DNA of 51,443 bases from Desulfonauticus submarinus (GCF_900104045.1 NZ_FNIN01000013.1:1-51443); one strand, 5' to 3'. Shown: positions 7,797-16,457, counted from the stretch's first letter. Made by a program: numbers and translations. The notes: generated from the letters alone by a model not told the origin.

Positions 7797-8391
7797 TCTT
7801 ACACATCCTTTATGGTTTAATATTAAACTCTCAGGCCAAATAACAGCTAGCATTTCCCATGAAATAAAAAATTGTCTGGCTATTATCCAAGAACAAAGTG
7901 GTCTCTTAGAAGACCTCTTATTTTTACAAAAAGAAGGTAAACCCCTATCTATTGAAAAAATTGAAGAAATTATAAACTCAATTAGCAGACAAGCCAGGCG
8001 AGCAAACCTTATTGTCCAAAATCTTAATATGTTAGCTCATATGCCAGACCAAGAACAGTCTTCTATTAACCTTAACAAGTTATTAAACTTGGTTATAAGT
8101 ACTTATAATAGAATCTCTAAAATGAAGAATGTGGACTTACAACTAAAAACTCAATCTGATAAGACCATTATTACTCAACCTCTTATCCTATTTAATCTAA
8201 TTGTTTCTATTTTAAATGACATTATAGCTAAAGACCCTCCTAAAACTATTTATATCTCAACCAATGAACACAAAATAAACATAAGTCCGTGTTATTATAT
8301 TAGTAATAATACTAAAGAAATTTTAAAATTTTTAAAGTTGGACTATACATTGGATAAAGAAAAACAAACTATCTTTATAACTCTAACCTAA
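7789..8391 (+). CDS. Degenerate histidine kinase: phospho-His helix kept, ATP site lost
   Basis: 200 residues, no membrane helix. Residues 14-80 are a HisKA-like dimerisation helix with ITASISHEIKNCLAIIQEQSG and phospho-acceptor H24. The remaining 110 residues occupy the place of a HATPase domain, but its boxes are absent: no N box (LIVSILNDII at that point), no DxGxG, no GxGLG. It therefore probably cannot autophosphorylate and more likely acts as a phosphotransfer protein, a phosphatase, or a dimer partner of the complete kinase. It overlaps the preceding receiver by 8 bases and precedes another receiver by 10 bases. A diverged active kinase is unlikely. Confidence 0.8.
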   Translation: MNNLTHPLWFNIKLSGQITASISHEIKNCLAIIQEQSGLLEDLLFLQKEGKPLSIEKIEEIINSISRQARRANLIVQNLNMLAHMPDQEQSSINLNKLLNLVISTYNRISKMKNVDLQLKTQSDKTIITQPLILFNLIVSILNDIIAKDPPKTIYISTNEHKINISPCYYISNNTKEILKFLKLDYTLDKEKQTIFITLT

Positions 8392-8401
8392 GGAGTGAAA
8401 T

Positions 8402-8833
8402 ATGGAAAATACAAAGGTATTAATTGTAGATGACGAACAAGAATTTTGCAATTCTCTAGCAGAACGAATGAAGACAAGAGGTTTGGAAGTAGCAACTGCT
8501 TCTTCAGGTGCAGAGGCAATACAAAAACTAAAAAAAGATAATTTTGATACTATAATATTAGATCTAGTTATGCCTGGTATGGATGGTATAGAAACCTTAA
8601 AAAAAATAAAGCAAGAAATGCCAGAAGTTCAAATAATCCTTTTAACAGGTCAGGCCAGTGTACAAAAAAGTGTTGAGGCAATGAAACTGGGGGCCTTTGA
8701 CTTTGTAGAAAAGCCAGCTGAAATTAAAGAACTTTTAAAAAAAATCCAAGAGGCTAAAAACCAAAAGATGATTTTGATTCAAAAAAAACACGAAGAAAAA
8801 ATAAAACACATATTAGAAGAAAAAGGTTGGTAA
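8402..8833 (+). CDS. Receiver response regulator with C-terminal helix
   Basis: 143 residues. Receiver residues 5-120: D10-D11, phospho-acceptor D54, T82, K104 followed by PAE. The last 25 residues form a charged helix (Lys/Glu-rich, coiled-coil prone) and no DNA-binding domain. LGAFDFVEKPA is the form commonly found in NtrC-type receivers, so it may have lost an output domain. It is the last gene of the receiver-kinase operon; AAGGAG precedes the ATG and a terminator follows. Confidence 0.9.
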   Translation: MENTKVLIVDDEQEFCNSLAERMKTRGLEVATASSGAEAIQKLKKDNFDTIILDLVMPGMDGIETLKKIKQEMPEVQIILLTGQASVQKSVEAMKLGAFDFVEKPAEIKELLKKIQEAKNQKMILIQKKHEEKIKHILEEKGW

Positions 8834-8856
8834 AAAACAAATAATAATATTAACTC

Positions 8857-8898
8857 TTTTAGGTAAGGGTTTTTTCCCTTACCTAAAATAAATTTTTT
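8857..8898 (+). terminator. Intrinsic terminator of the receiver-kinase operon
   Basis: A 13-bp stem (TTTTAGGTAAGGG at 8857-8869 with its complement at 8876-8888), a six-T loop, then TAAATTTTTT. It ends transcription before the chemoreceptor gene. Confidence 0.85.
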
Positions 8899-9066
8899 CT
8901 TATCCTCTCATATATTTTTCCTTTTATTCCCATATTCGCAAAAATATGAACAATTAATCTCCCAGACAAAAACTGTTGCCAAAAAGATAAACTTGGATTA
9001 GGTTGATTCTATTTACAAAATACGAATTAACTAATTAAACTTTTTAATAAAAGTGAGGCTAAGCCT

Positions 9067-10728
9067 ATGACTCCAATATGTAAATCATTGGGAACAAAGA
9101 TAAGTCTTATTGTGGGAAGTATTCTTATTATAGTATTTGCAGTTCTATTTATTACCAATAATATAAGGCAAAAAGATGCTTTTTTTAAAGTATTTAAAGT
9201 TTCAGGAGCGAGAACTTCAGAACTTCTTTTATCCTCTATAGAAGAACCCATGGTTACTGGAGATGATGAAGGCACCGCTAATCAATTTAAAAAATTAGCT
9301 AAAAAACATAAAGATATTAATGTTTACTTAACTGACTTTAAAGGAATTATAAGTTACTCCACCCAAAAACAACACCTAAATAAAGACTTTTTTTCTTTAA
9401 CTGAGGACAAAAAATTAACTAAAATTGTTAAAAAAAGTCTAAAAGAAGGCGGAACATATGATCTTATAATAAATACAGATAGTAATCCTTATTTTACTAG
9501 TATTACAGCTATCCCAAATGCTCCAGACTGTCATCACTGTCATGGAGCTAGTAAGCCTATCTTAGGCACTCTGATTGTAGAACAAAGCATTGCTAAAGAA
9601 ATGGCAACCCTTAGAAACAATCAATTAATTTCAGGGCTTATAATGCTGGGCGGATTTATTCTTTTAGTAATTTTTATTAATTTCTTTATCTGTAAAGTAA
9701 TTGTATCTAAAATAATTGAGTCTTCTGAAGTCGCCAAAAAAGTAAGCGATGGAGATTTAACAGCTACAATTACAACTCATCATGAAGATGAACTTGGTCT
9801 TTTATCCAAATCTATCAATACTATGACTCAAAATATGCGTAACCTAATAGGAGAAGTAGTTAAAGGAATAAATATTTTAGCAAACTCTAGCATAAACTTG
9901 AATAAAGTTTCTGATAAATTAGTTGAAATAGCAGAAGAAAATTCCCAAAAATCAAATTTAGTAGCAACCGCAGCAGAAGAAATGAGTGTGAATATGAACA
10001 ATATTGCAGATGCTTCAAAAAATACCACTGAAAATGTAAATACAGTAGCAACCGCAGCAGAAGAAATGAGTGCGACAATTGGAGAAATAGCAACTAATAC
10101 AAGTAAAGCTAAAGAAATAAGTAACTATGCTGTGGAAATAGCACAAGAAACTTCAAATGAAGTCAATGAACTTGGCATAGTAACTCAAGAAATTACTACT
10201 GTATTAGAAACTATTAAAGCCATTTCCTCGCAAACCAATTTGCTGGCTCTAAACGCTACAATAGAAGCTGCCAGAGCAGGTGAGGCAGGGAAAGGCTTTG
10301 CAGTGGTTGCAAATGAAATTAAAGAACTTGCAGGCCAAACATCTCAAGCAACTGAAGAGATAAAAAATAAAATAGATGGGATTAAAGGCGCCACTGACAA
10401 AACTGTTAAACAAATAGGAAAAATTTTAGAAGTTATCCAAGAAATAGATGAAATAGTCACCACCATTGCTGCAGCCATTGAAGAACAATCTGTCACTACA
10501 AGAGACATAGCTGAAAATATTGGTACTGCATCAAATGCTCTAGAAGAGATAAACAACAACGTTACAGAGGCATCTACTGTAGCTAAACAAACTGCCCAAG
10601 ACATTATCACTATTAATGAGTCCGTATCTCAAATGAAAGATAACAGCACTACTGTAGCCGAAAGCACTAGACAATTACAGGAACTTGCAACTAAATTAAA
10701 AGAAATTGTTTCTAAGTTTAAAGTATAA
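9067..10728 (+). CDS. Methyl-accepting chemotaxis protein with periplasmic c-type heme motif
   Basis: 553 residues. Helix 1 about 12-32; periplasmic domain about 33-185 ending with CHHCH at residues 155-159, a CxxCH heme c site, in the position seen in c-heme chemoreceptors such as DcrA of Desulfovibrio and Geobacter PAS-heme sensors. Helix 2 about 186-209, HAMP, then a full MCP signalling domain with tip [37 protein letters not shown] redox or gas sensor steering motility is likely. Within the adaptation region VATAAEEMS recurs 28 residues apart, encoded by an identical 28-29-base DNA repeat. GAGG precedes the ATG; the stop shares an A with the arsC start (TAATG). Confidence 0.93.
   Translation: MTPICKSLGTKISLIVGSILIIVFAVLFITNNIRQKDAFFKVFKVSGARTSELLLSSIEEPMVTGDDEGTANQFKKLAKKHKDINVYLTDFKGIISYSTQKQHLNKDFFSLTEDKKLTKIVKKSLKEGGTYDLIINTDSNPYFTSITAIPNAPDCHHCHGASKPILGTLIVEQSIAKEMATLRNNQLISGLIMLGGFILLVIFINFFICKVIVSKIIESSEVAKKVSDGDLTATITTHHEDELGLLSKSINTMTQNMRNLIGEVVKGINILANSSINLNKVSDKLVEIAEENSQKSNLVATAAEEMSVNMNNIADASKNTTENVNTVATAAEEMSATIGEIATNTSKAKEISNYAVEIAQETSNEVNELGIVTQEITTVLETIKAISSQTNLLALNATIEAARAGEAGKGFAVVANEIKELAGQTSQATEEIKNKIDGIKGATDKTVKQIGKILEVIQEIDEIVTTIAAAIEEQSVTTRDIAENIGTASNALEEINNNVTEASTVAKQTAQDIITINESVSQMKDNSTTVAESTRQLQELATKLKEIVSKFKV
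9961..10072 (+). repeat. Exact direct repeat inside the chemoreceptor gene
   Basis: Bases 9961-9988 and 10045-10072 are identical (28 bases, 29 counting the preceding A), offset by 84 bases, i.e. exactly 28 codons or four heptads of the coiled coil. Synonymous sites agree too, so a recent in-frame duplication or gene conversion is more likely than convergence. Confidence 0.85.
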
Positions 10729-11165
10729 TGCGACCTAAATTAAAAGTATTGTTTCTTTGTACAGGAAATTCATGTAGAAGTCAGATGGCAGAAGGATTTG
10801 CAAGACATTTACTAAATAAATGTATAGAACCATATTCAGCAGGAGTTCTAAAACATGTTGTAGATCCTTTTGCTATAAAAGTAATGCAAGAAGAAGGAAT
10901 TGATATATCAAATCACTTTTCAAAAACTATTGATGAATTAAAAAATAAAAAATTCGACTATATTATAACGCTCTGTGATCATGCAAAAGAAACTTGTCCT
11001 TATTTTCCTGGCAAAACTATACACTATAGTTTCCCCGACCCTCCTAGTCTTAGTGCACAAACTCAAAATATAGAAGAAGCTCTAACTATTTACAGAGATG
11101 TAAGAGATAGAATAAAGCTCTTTGTGCTTTCTCTCCCAAATATTTTATTAAAAGCAGAATCCTAA
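10728..11165 (+). CDS. arsC: Thioredoxin-type arsenate reductase (low-Mr phosphatase fold)
   Basis: 145 residues. N-terminal P-loop CTGNSCRSQ gives nucleophile C11, then C83 and C90 in LCDHAKETCPYFPG, the relay pair of thioredoxin-coupled ArsC enzymes (CDxAxExCPxFPG), and DPPS as the acid loop. This three-Cys arrangement distinguishes it from plain tyrosine phosphatases. The reaction is reduction of arsenate to arsenite. It has no own ribosome site of note: its ATG overlaps the chemoreceptor stop in TAATG, so its translation depends on that gene. No arsR or acr3 is nearby; the ArsB/NhaD-type permease lies 9 kb away on the same strand. Its stop codon directly abuts the stop codon of the convergent glutamate synthase operon. 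Confidence 0.9.
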   Translation: MRPKLKVLFLCTGNSCRSQMAEGFARHLLNKCIEPYSAGVLKHVVDPFAIKVMQEEGIDISNHFSKTIDELKNKKFDYIITLCDHAKETCPYFPGKTIHYSFPDPPSLSAQTQNIEEALTIYRDVRDRIKLFVLSLPNILLKAES

Positions 11166-11918
11166 TTAATTTGGTACATATAAATTTCCATACGGACGAT
11201 GTGATTTTGGTCGAATTCGAATAAATTTTTCCTTCAATAACAAATCTGCATCTGCATCTAATTCTTCAGCAAAATTTTTAACTTGTATTTTAATAAGTTC
11301 CATATCTTTTTCATCAACTTCTTCTACTAGTAAATTAGATGCTAATTGATATTTTGGAACTTCTCCCCTAATATAAATAACCCCACCATGAATACCTGTA
11401 CCCAAACTTCTTCCTGTAATAGGGGCATTGGGATGTTGGCTAAATACTCCTAACACAATTAAAACTCCACCTGCCATATATTCTCCTAAAAAATCTCCTG
11501 CTTTCCCGCCAATTACTATTACAGGGAGCTTTTCCTTATAAGCCTTCATATGAATACCAACACGATATCCTACATCACCCTTTATATATATCTCTCCACC
11601 TCGCATAGCATATCCCAACACATCACCAGCCATACCAGTTACTACTACTCTTCCATCATCCATTGTATTTCCTAAACCATCTTGAGCATTGCCTTCTATC
11701 CTTAAATATGGACCTCGCATAAAAGCAGCAGTATCCTGACCAGCAACTCCTTTAATTAAAAAATTATATTTGCCATCTAAACCTGTAGCTAAATACCTTT
11801 GACCACTCACATTTACTAACTCAAAATCTTGATAACCTTGTCTTATTAATTCCCTAATCTTTTGATTTAAGTCTTTATAATAAATACCTTTGGCATCAAT
11901 TATTATATTCTTAGCCAT
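11166..11918 (-). CDS. Glutamate synthase GXGXG-domain subunit
   Basis: 250 residues forming the right-handed beta-helix that closes classical GltB, here as a separate protein. Repeats with the GXXGXXXG pattern run from about 55 to 190 (GVAGQDTAAFMRG, GNAQDGLGNTMDDG, GMAGDVLGYAMRGG, GKAGDFLGEYMAGG). It is structural, holding the amidotransferase and FMN parts together so ammonia can be channelled. It is the last gene of the five-gene glutamate synthase operon, 16 bases after the amidotransferase gene. There is no spacer between its stop and the convergent arsC stop and no hairpin, so transcripts probably run into each other. Confidence 0.9.
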   Translation of the reverse strand: MAKNIIIDAKGIYYKDLNQKIRELIRQGYQDFELVNVSGQRYLATGLDGKYNFLIKGVAGQDTAAFMRGPYLRIEGNAQDGLGNTMDDGRVVVTGMAGDVLGYAMRGGEIYIKGDVGYRVGIHMKAYKEKLPVIVIGGKAGDFLGEYMAGGVLIVLGVFSQHPNAPITGRSLGTGIHGGVIYIRGEVPKYQLASNLLVEEVDEKDMELIKIQVKNFAEELDADADLLLKEKFIRIRPKSHRPYGNLYVPN

Positions 11919-11934
11919 ATTCTAACATCCCTTT

Positions 11935-13071
11935 TTAGTTTTCAAGTTCCACTATTACTGGTTCACCAGCCTTTGGAGCCCAAAGTTTATCAGGATTTGG
12001 GCAAACACTTCTAATAGAACAGTCCTCACTGGCCATAAAAACTTCATCTCCTTTTTCTGCCACAATTAAAGGACGAAGTTTTATTCTGTCATTTAAGCCA
12101 ACCAAACCTTCATGATTGGCAAATAAAATTGCAAAAGGACCATTTAATAGTCCAGAACCATAAACCATTCTAAGAGCTGTATATGCTCTTTGCTCTTCTT
12201 CTTCCATTCTATCTATTTCATCCCAAAAAGGTGGGGCAAAAATTCTACAAGCCATTTTTTTACTAAGACCATGTTTTCGAATAAATAAATCTAAAAGATA
12301 AGCTACTACTTCTGTATCAGTCATTAAAGTACATTCATATTTATGTTCAGCTAAATACCTTTTATTTATGCCATAAGAAGATATTTCTCCGTTATGAACT
12401 ATAGACCAATCTAAAATAGTAAAAGGATGGGCTCCACCCCACCAACCAGGAGTATTGGTTGGAAATCTATTGTGGGCTGTCCAGATATACCCCTTATATT
12501 CATCTAATCTATAAAACTCACCTATATCTTCTGGGAACCCAACTCCTTTAAAGGCTCCCATATTTCTGCCACTAGAAAAAATATAAGCCCCTTTAATTTG
12601 CTTATTAACCTGCATTACCACAGCCACCACATAATCATCTTCATTTAAAGTAATCCATGCAGGCCTATCCTCTTTTACACTAACAAAAACACGCCAAAGT
12701 ACGGGAGATTCTACTATATTTAATGTTCTTTTAGTAGGTATAGGTTCTGAAAGATGAATATCAAAGTATCTTCTAATTAATTCTTCTGCACAACTTAAAG
12801 CGTCCTTATCATCACACATTAAGTGTAGAGCATATTTATCTTCCATCTCAGGGTAAATACCATATGCAGCAAATCCACCTCCAAGTCCATTTCCTCTATC
12901 ATGTTGAACAGCAATGGCTTCAACAGGTATACTCCCTGAAATCAAATTTTTCTTACGATTTATCACTCCAAAAAGACCACAACCTGAAATATCTTTTTCT
13001 CTCATATACTCTTTTTGAGAAAACACCTTATGTTTATACTCTTTAATAGAATAAACTCTCTCTTTTAACAT
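11935..13071 (-). CDS. Glutamate synthase glutaminase (class II amidotransferase) subunit
   Basis: 378 residues. Class II amidotransferase signatures: CGLFGVI, then HNRFPTNTPGWWGGAHPF and IVHNGEISSY. It hydrolyses glutamine and passes ammonia to the FMN subunit. The catalytic Cys must be the first residue of the mature enzyme, yet here it is residue 31, after a charged leader ending DISG; cleavage between Gly30 and Cys31 is implied, as for propeptide-bearing GltB and PurF. The internal Met23 would still leave eight residues to remove. It lies 11 bases after the FAD oxidoreductase gene in the same operon. Confidence 0.9.
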   Translation of the reverse strand: MLKERVYSIKEYKHKVFSQKEYMREKDISGCGLFGVINRKKNLISGSIPVEAIAVQHDRGNGLGGGFAAYGIYPEMEDKYALHLMCDDKDALSCAEELIRRYFDIHLSEPIPTKRTLNIVESPVLWRVFVSVKEDRPAWITLNEDDYVVAVVMQVNKQIKGAYIFSSGRNMGAFKGVGFPEDIGEFYRLDEYKGYIWTAHNRFPTNTPGWWGGAHPFTILDWSIVHNGEISSYGINKRYLAEHKYECTLMTDTEVVAYLLDLFIRKHGLSKKMACRIFAPPFWDEIDRMEEEEQRAYTALRMVYGSGLLNGPFAILFANHEGLVGLNDRIKLRPLIVAEKGDEVFMASEDCSIRSVCPNPDKLWAPKAGEPVIVELEN

Positions 13072-13082
13072 GGATTTCCCCT

Positions 13083-14366
13083 TTATCTTATTCTCGCATC
13101 TTTATTCCAACGAGCTTGAAAAATCTCTTCAGGCCACTGTAAGTAAGTAGGCTTATTATTTTTTAAATTAAACTTAACTTCCTCTTCTTTTACTGGGACT
13201 TGAAAACGAATATAACCAGCATATCTTCCTGCCATATCTATATCACCTACTAATACACATCCGACTAAGAAATCACCTTTAAAGACTAATTTTCTATAAA
13301 TTTCTTTTTCTTCATCAACAAATACTTCTATTTCAAAATCTTGATCTTTAGGTGGATTTACTATTCCAATAGATATAGTAGGCAATCCATAAAATCCAAT
13401 AGAGTTCATAGGAATACCACCCTCATATTCAACCTTTGCATCTGCCATATTCTGGCCAGCAAAATAACCTTGGGAATAAGCATTTGGCCAGATTGGGACT
13501 ACTCTCGGCTCATCTACTAACATATCCCATGCTTCAGCAACATCTCCGGCAGCAAAAATATTCGTATCACTAGTGGTTAAAAACTTATCTACAATAATTC
13601 CTCTATTAATTTTTAAACCTGCATCTTTAGCCAAAGAAATATTAGGAACCACTCCTATTGCAATTACTACAGCGTCTGCCTCTAAAAACTTCCCATTTTG
13701 CAATAATACTCCCTTTATATTCCCAGCTTTATCACGTTTTATTTCTTGCGCTGTAGTTTTACAAAAAATAGAAATACCTACTTCTTCTAATCTATTAGCT
13801 ACTATCTTACCTGCAATATCATCAAAAGCAGCACTCAAAACTCTAGGAGCTAACTCTACAATGCTTACTTTTACTCCTCTGTCAAACAAACTTTCTGCTG
13901 CTTTAAGACCTATCAAACCTCCGCCAATAACCACTACTTTTTTTAGTTTATCAACAACTTGAGCTAATTTTTTAGCATGTGCAAGAGTAGTAAAAAAATA
14001 AACTCCCTCTCCGTCACTACCCTTTAAAGGTGGACAAAAGGGCGTCCCTCCTGTGGCTAATAATAGCCTATCATATTCTACTTCCTCGCCTCCCCGAAGG
14101 ATCACCCTCTTATCCGCACAATTAATTTTAATCACCTCACATCCTAGTTTTACCTCTACTCTATTTTTCTCATAAAAATCTTCTGGACGTAAAGCTAACT
14201 TATCATCACCTACCTTGCCCGCCAAATAATAAGAAATAAGAGGTCGTCCGTAAGTTAAAAAATTTTCTTCTGTAAGAACAGTTATTTGTCCGTTACCATC
14301 TCTCTTTCTAATACCTTCAATTGCCCCTATAGAACTAACTCCATTTCCAATAATTACATATTTCAT
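13083..14366 (-). CDS. FAD-dependent pyridine nucleotide oxidoreductase of the glutamate synthase operon
   Basis: 427 residues. FAD-binding GNGVSSIGAIEGI at residues 7-19, NAD(P)-binding VVVIGGGLIGLKAAESL near 143-159, and TSDTNIFAAGDVAE for the flavin ribityl chain. No redox-active CxxC is seen, so it belongs to the NADH-rubredoxin reductase / NirB-like group. In this operon it probably delivers electrons from NAD(P)H, through the ferredoxin-like protein, to the FMN subunit, replacing GltD. It lies 18 bases after the ferredoxin gene. An alternative is reduction of a separate rubredoxin, but the context favours glutamate synthase. Confidence 0.88.
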   Translation of the reverse strand: MKYVIIGNGVSSIGAIEGIRKRDGNGQITVLTEENFLTYGRPLISYYLAGKVGDDKLALRPEDFYEKNRVEVKLGCEVIKINCADKRVILRGGEEVEYDRLLLATGGTPFCPPLKGSDGEGVYFFTTLAHAKKLAQVVDKLKKVVVIGGGLIGLKAAESLFDRGVKVSIVELAPRVLSAAFDDIAGKIVANRLEEVGISIFCKTTAQEIKRDKAGNIKGVLLQNGKFLEADAVVIAIGVVPNISLAKDAGLKINRGIIVDKFLTTSDTNIFAAGDVAEAWDMLVDEPRVVPIWPNAYSQGYFAGQNMADAKVEYEGGIPMNSIGFYGLPTISIGIVNPPKDQDFEIEVFVDEEKEIYRKLVFKGDFLVGCVLVGDIDMAGRYAGYIRFQVPVKEEEVKFNLKNNKPTYLQWPEEIFQARWNKDARIR

Positions 14367-14384
14367 GGCTTATCCTCAAAAATT

Positions 14385-14825
14385 TTATTTTTCCTCAAAG
14401 GTTAACGCCTGATTAGGACAGGCACTTACACAAGCTGGAATATCTCTCTCAGGACACAAATCACACTTCACAATCTTTTCTTTAATAGGATGCCTTTTAA
14501 TTGCTCCAAAAGGACAGGCCATTAAACATGACCAGCATCCAACACATTGCTTCTCATTGTAAACCACGCGGCCACTTTCTTTGTCTTTTTGTAAAGCACC
14601 TGAAATACAAGCTTGAACACAATAAGGTTCCTCGCAATGTCTACAGTTTAAAGAAGCTGTAATCCAGCCCGACTCTTCTACCGTATTCCTTGGCAAAAGT
14701 CCTTGCTGACGTTCTTGAGTATAAGCTAAAATCAAATCTTTACTTTCTGAATGCTCTGTTAAACAAGCTAACTCACAGAGCTTGCACCCTATACAAACCT
14801 CTGGATTAACATAAACTCTCTTCAT
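14385..14825 (-). CDS. Four-cluster [4Fe-4S] ferredoxin-type electron carrier
   Basis: 146 residues with sixteen cluster-type cysteines: CIGCKLCELAC at 11-21, CRHCEEPYCVQAC near 61, CVGCWSCLMACPFGA near 93 and CDLCPERDIPACVSACPNQA near 121. This is the HycB/CooF layout that carries electrons between an oxidoreductase and a catalytic subunit. It stands between the FMN and FAD subunits of the glutamate synthase operon (7 and 18 bases of spacing) and probably links them. It is soluble, with no signal peptide. Confidence 0.88.
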   Translation of the reverse strand: MKRVYVNPEVCIGCKLCELACLTEHSESKDLILAYTQERQQGLLPRNTVEESGWITASLNCRHCEEPYCVQACISGALQKDKESGRVVYNEKQCVGCWSCLMACPFGAIKRHPIKEKIVKCDLCPERDIPACVSACPNQALTFEEK

Positions 14826-14832
14826 CTTATTT

Positions 14833-16356
14833 TTACCTTCCTGCAGGTTTTACTCTAAAAATATCTAATTCCACTTCATTTAAGCCAACAGCTCTTAATT
14901 TTTCTCTATTACCTCTAAGGCTCTCAATAGAATTCAATCCCATACCACCCAGCATCTCTTCTATTTCATGGGCCCATCCCTTTACAAGATTTACTAACCT
15001 TTTCTTAGCAATTTCTGGGTTTTGTCTTCTTGCTAAAGAAGGAACATTAGTAGCAATACCCCAAGGACATTTTCCTGTATAACAGCGCTGACACATTGTA
15101 CAACCTACTGCAACTAATGCTGCTGAACCAATATAGACAGCATCAGCACCCAAGGCTATTGCCTTCACTACATCTGCACTACACCGTATTCCACCAGCAA
15201 TTACTATAGAAGCTCTATTCCTAATACCCTCATCTCTTAATCTTTGATCAATTGCAGCTAAAGCAAGCTCTGCAGGTATTCCTACATTATCTCGAATCAT
15301 AGTTGGCGCAGCTCCAGTCCCTCCCTTAAAACCATCTACCGCCACAATATCTGCCCCAGCTCTAACTATACCAGAGGCAATTGCTGCTGCATTATGCACT
15401 GCTGCTATTTTTACAGAAACAGGGACTCTATACTCTGTAGCTTCTTTTAAGGCATAAATAAGTTGTCGTAAGTCTTCTATCGAATAAATATCATGATGAG
15501 GTGCAGGAGACAATGCATCCGAACCCACAGGAATCATTCTAGTCAAGGACACTCCTGCATCTACTTTTTCTCCTGGCAAGTGTCCACCTATACCAGGCTT
15601 AGCTCCTTGTCCTATCTTAATTTCTATACCACATCCAGCATTTAAATAATCTCTATGTACGCCAAATCGACCAGAAGCTACTTGAACAATAGTATTAGGA
15701 CCATATTTATAAAGGTCAGGGTGTAAACCTCCTTCTCCAGTATTATAAACAATACCCAACTCTGTAGCAGCTTTGGCCATTGCAATATGTAAATTAAAAT
15801 TAATAGAGCCATAAGACATGGCTGAAAACATTATAGGATAGTTTAATTTTATTTGAGGACTTAATTCTGTTTTTAAACTAACCTTTTCTTCTTTTTCTTC
15901 AAATTGCAAAACATCTGGTTTTGATCCCAAGTACGTCCTTAACTCCATGGGTTCTCGTAAAGGATCAATAGAAGGATTAGTTACCTGACTAGCATCCAAA
16001 AGCAAATGATCCCAATAAACAGGATAAGGCTGAGGGTTTCCCATACCGCTTAACAATACACCACCCTTCTCTGCCTGTTTATAAACATTTTTCAAAAACC
16101 AAGGCTTCCAATGAGAATTTTCTCTAAACTGAGAAGGATTACGCTTAATAACTATAGCTCCTGTAGGACACATAGCTTCACACCTATGACACCCCACACA
16201 CTTGGAACTGTCATGCATGACCCTCTGCCTATTCTCATCCCAATAATGTACAAGGTAAGAACACTGCCTTTCACAAACTCGACAGTTAATACATAAATCT
16301 CTATCTCGCTCTACAATAAAATCATGATAGTTCTGAATAATTGGTTGATACAGCAA
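14833..16356 (-). CDS. Glutamate synthase FMN subunit with N-terminal ferredoxin domain
   Basis: 507 residues, archaeal-type central GltB unit. Residues 17-75 carry two [4Fe-4S] motifs (CINCRVCERQC, CVGCHRCEAMCPTGA). The rest is the FMN-binding TIM barrel: PIMFSAMSYGSI, GEGGLHP, GGHLPGEKV, VDGFKGGTGAAP, and CTMCQRCYTGKCPWG binding a 3Fe-4S cluster. It converts 2-oxoglutarate plus ammonia to glutamate. It is first in the operon, starting with TTG behind GAGGAG; a TTGACA promoter lies about 100 bases upstream. The operon order is FMN, ferredoxin, FAD, glutaminase, GXGXG. Confidence 0.92.
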   Translation of the reverse strand: MLYQPIIQNYHDFIVERDRDLCINCRVCERQCSYLVHYWDENRQRVMHDSSKCVGCHRCEAMCPTGAIVIKRNPSQFRENSHWKPWFLKNVYKQAEKGGVLLSGMGNPQPYPVYWDHLLLDASQVTNPSIDPLREPMELRTYLGSKPDVLQFEEKEEKVSLKTELSPQIKLNYPIMFSAMSYGSINFNLHIAMAKAATELGIVYNTGEGGLHPDLYKYGPNTIVQVASGRFGVHRDYLNAGCGIEIKIGQGAKPGIGGHLPGEKVDAGVSLTRMIPVGSDALSPAPHHDIYSIEDLRQLIYALKEATEYRVPVSVKIAAVHNAAAIASGIVRAGADIVAVDGFKGGTGAAPTMIRDNVGIPAELALAAIDQRLRDEGIRNRASIVIAGGIRCSADVVKAIALGADAVYIGSAALVAVGCTMCQRCYTGKCPWGIATNVPSLARRQNPEIAKKRLVNLVKGWAHEIEEMLGGMGLNSIESLRGNREKLRAVGLNEVELDIFRVKPAGR

Positions 16357-16457
16357 GGCTTACTCTCCTCTTTTTTTATAAAGAAAGACCATTTACTTTC
16401 TTCTAAAACTCCTCTAATTAAACTTCTTACAATTTAATTTTTAATTATCGTTAAGCT

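Noticed and set aside
13573-13962. Plus-strand open frame opposite the FAD oxidoreductase gene
   Set aside because: It mirrors the codon pattern of the real gene, has no ribosome site and no recognisable domain.
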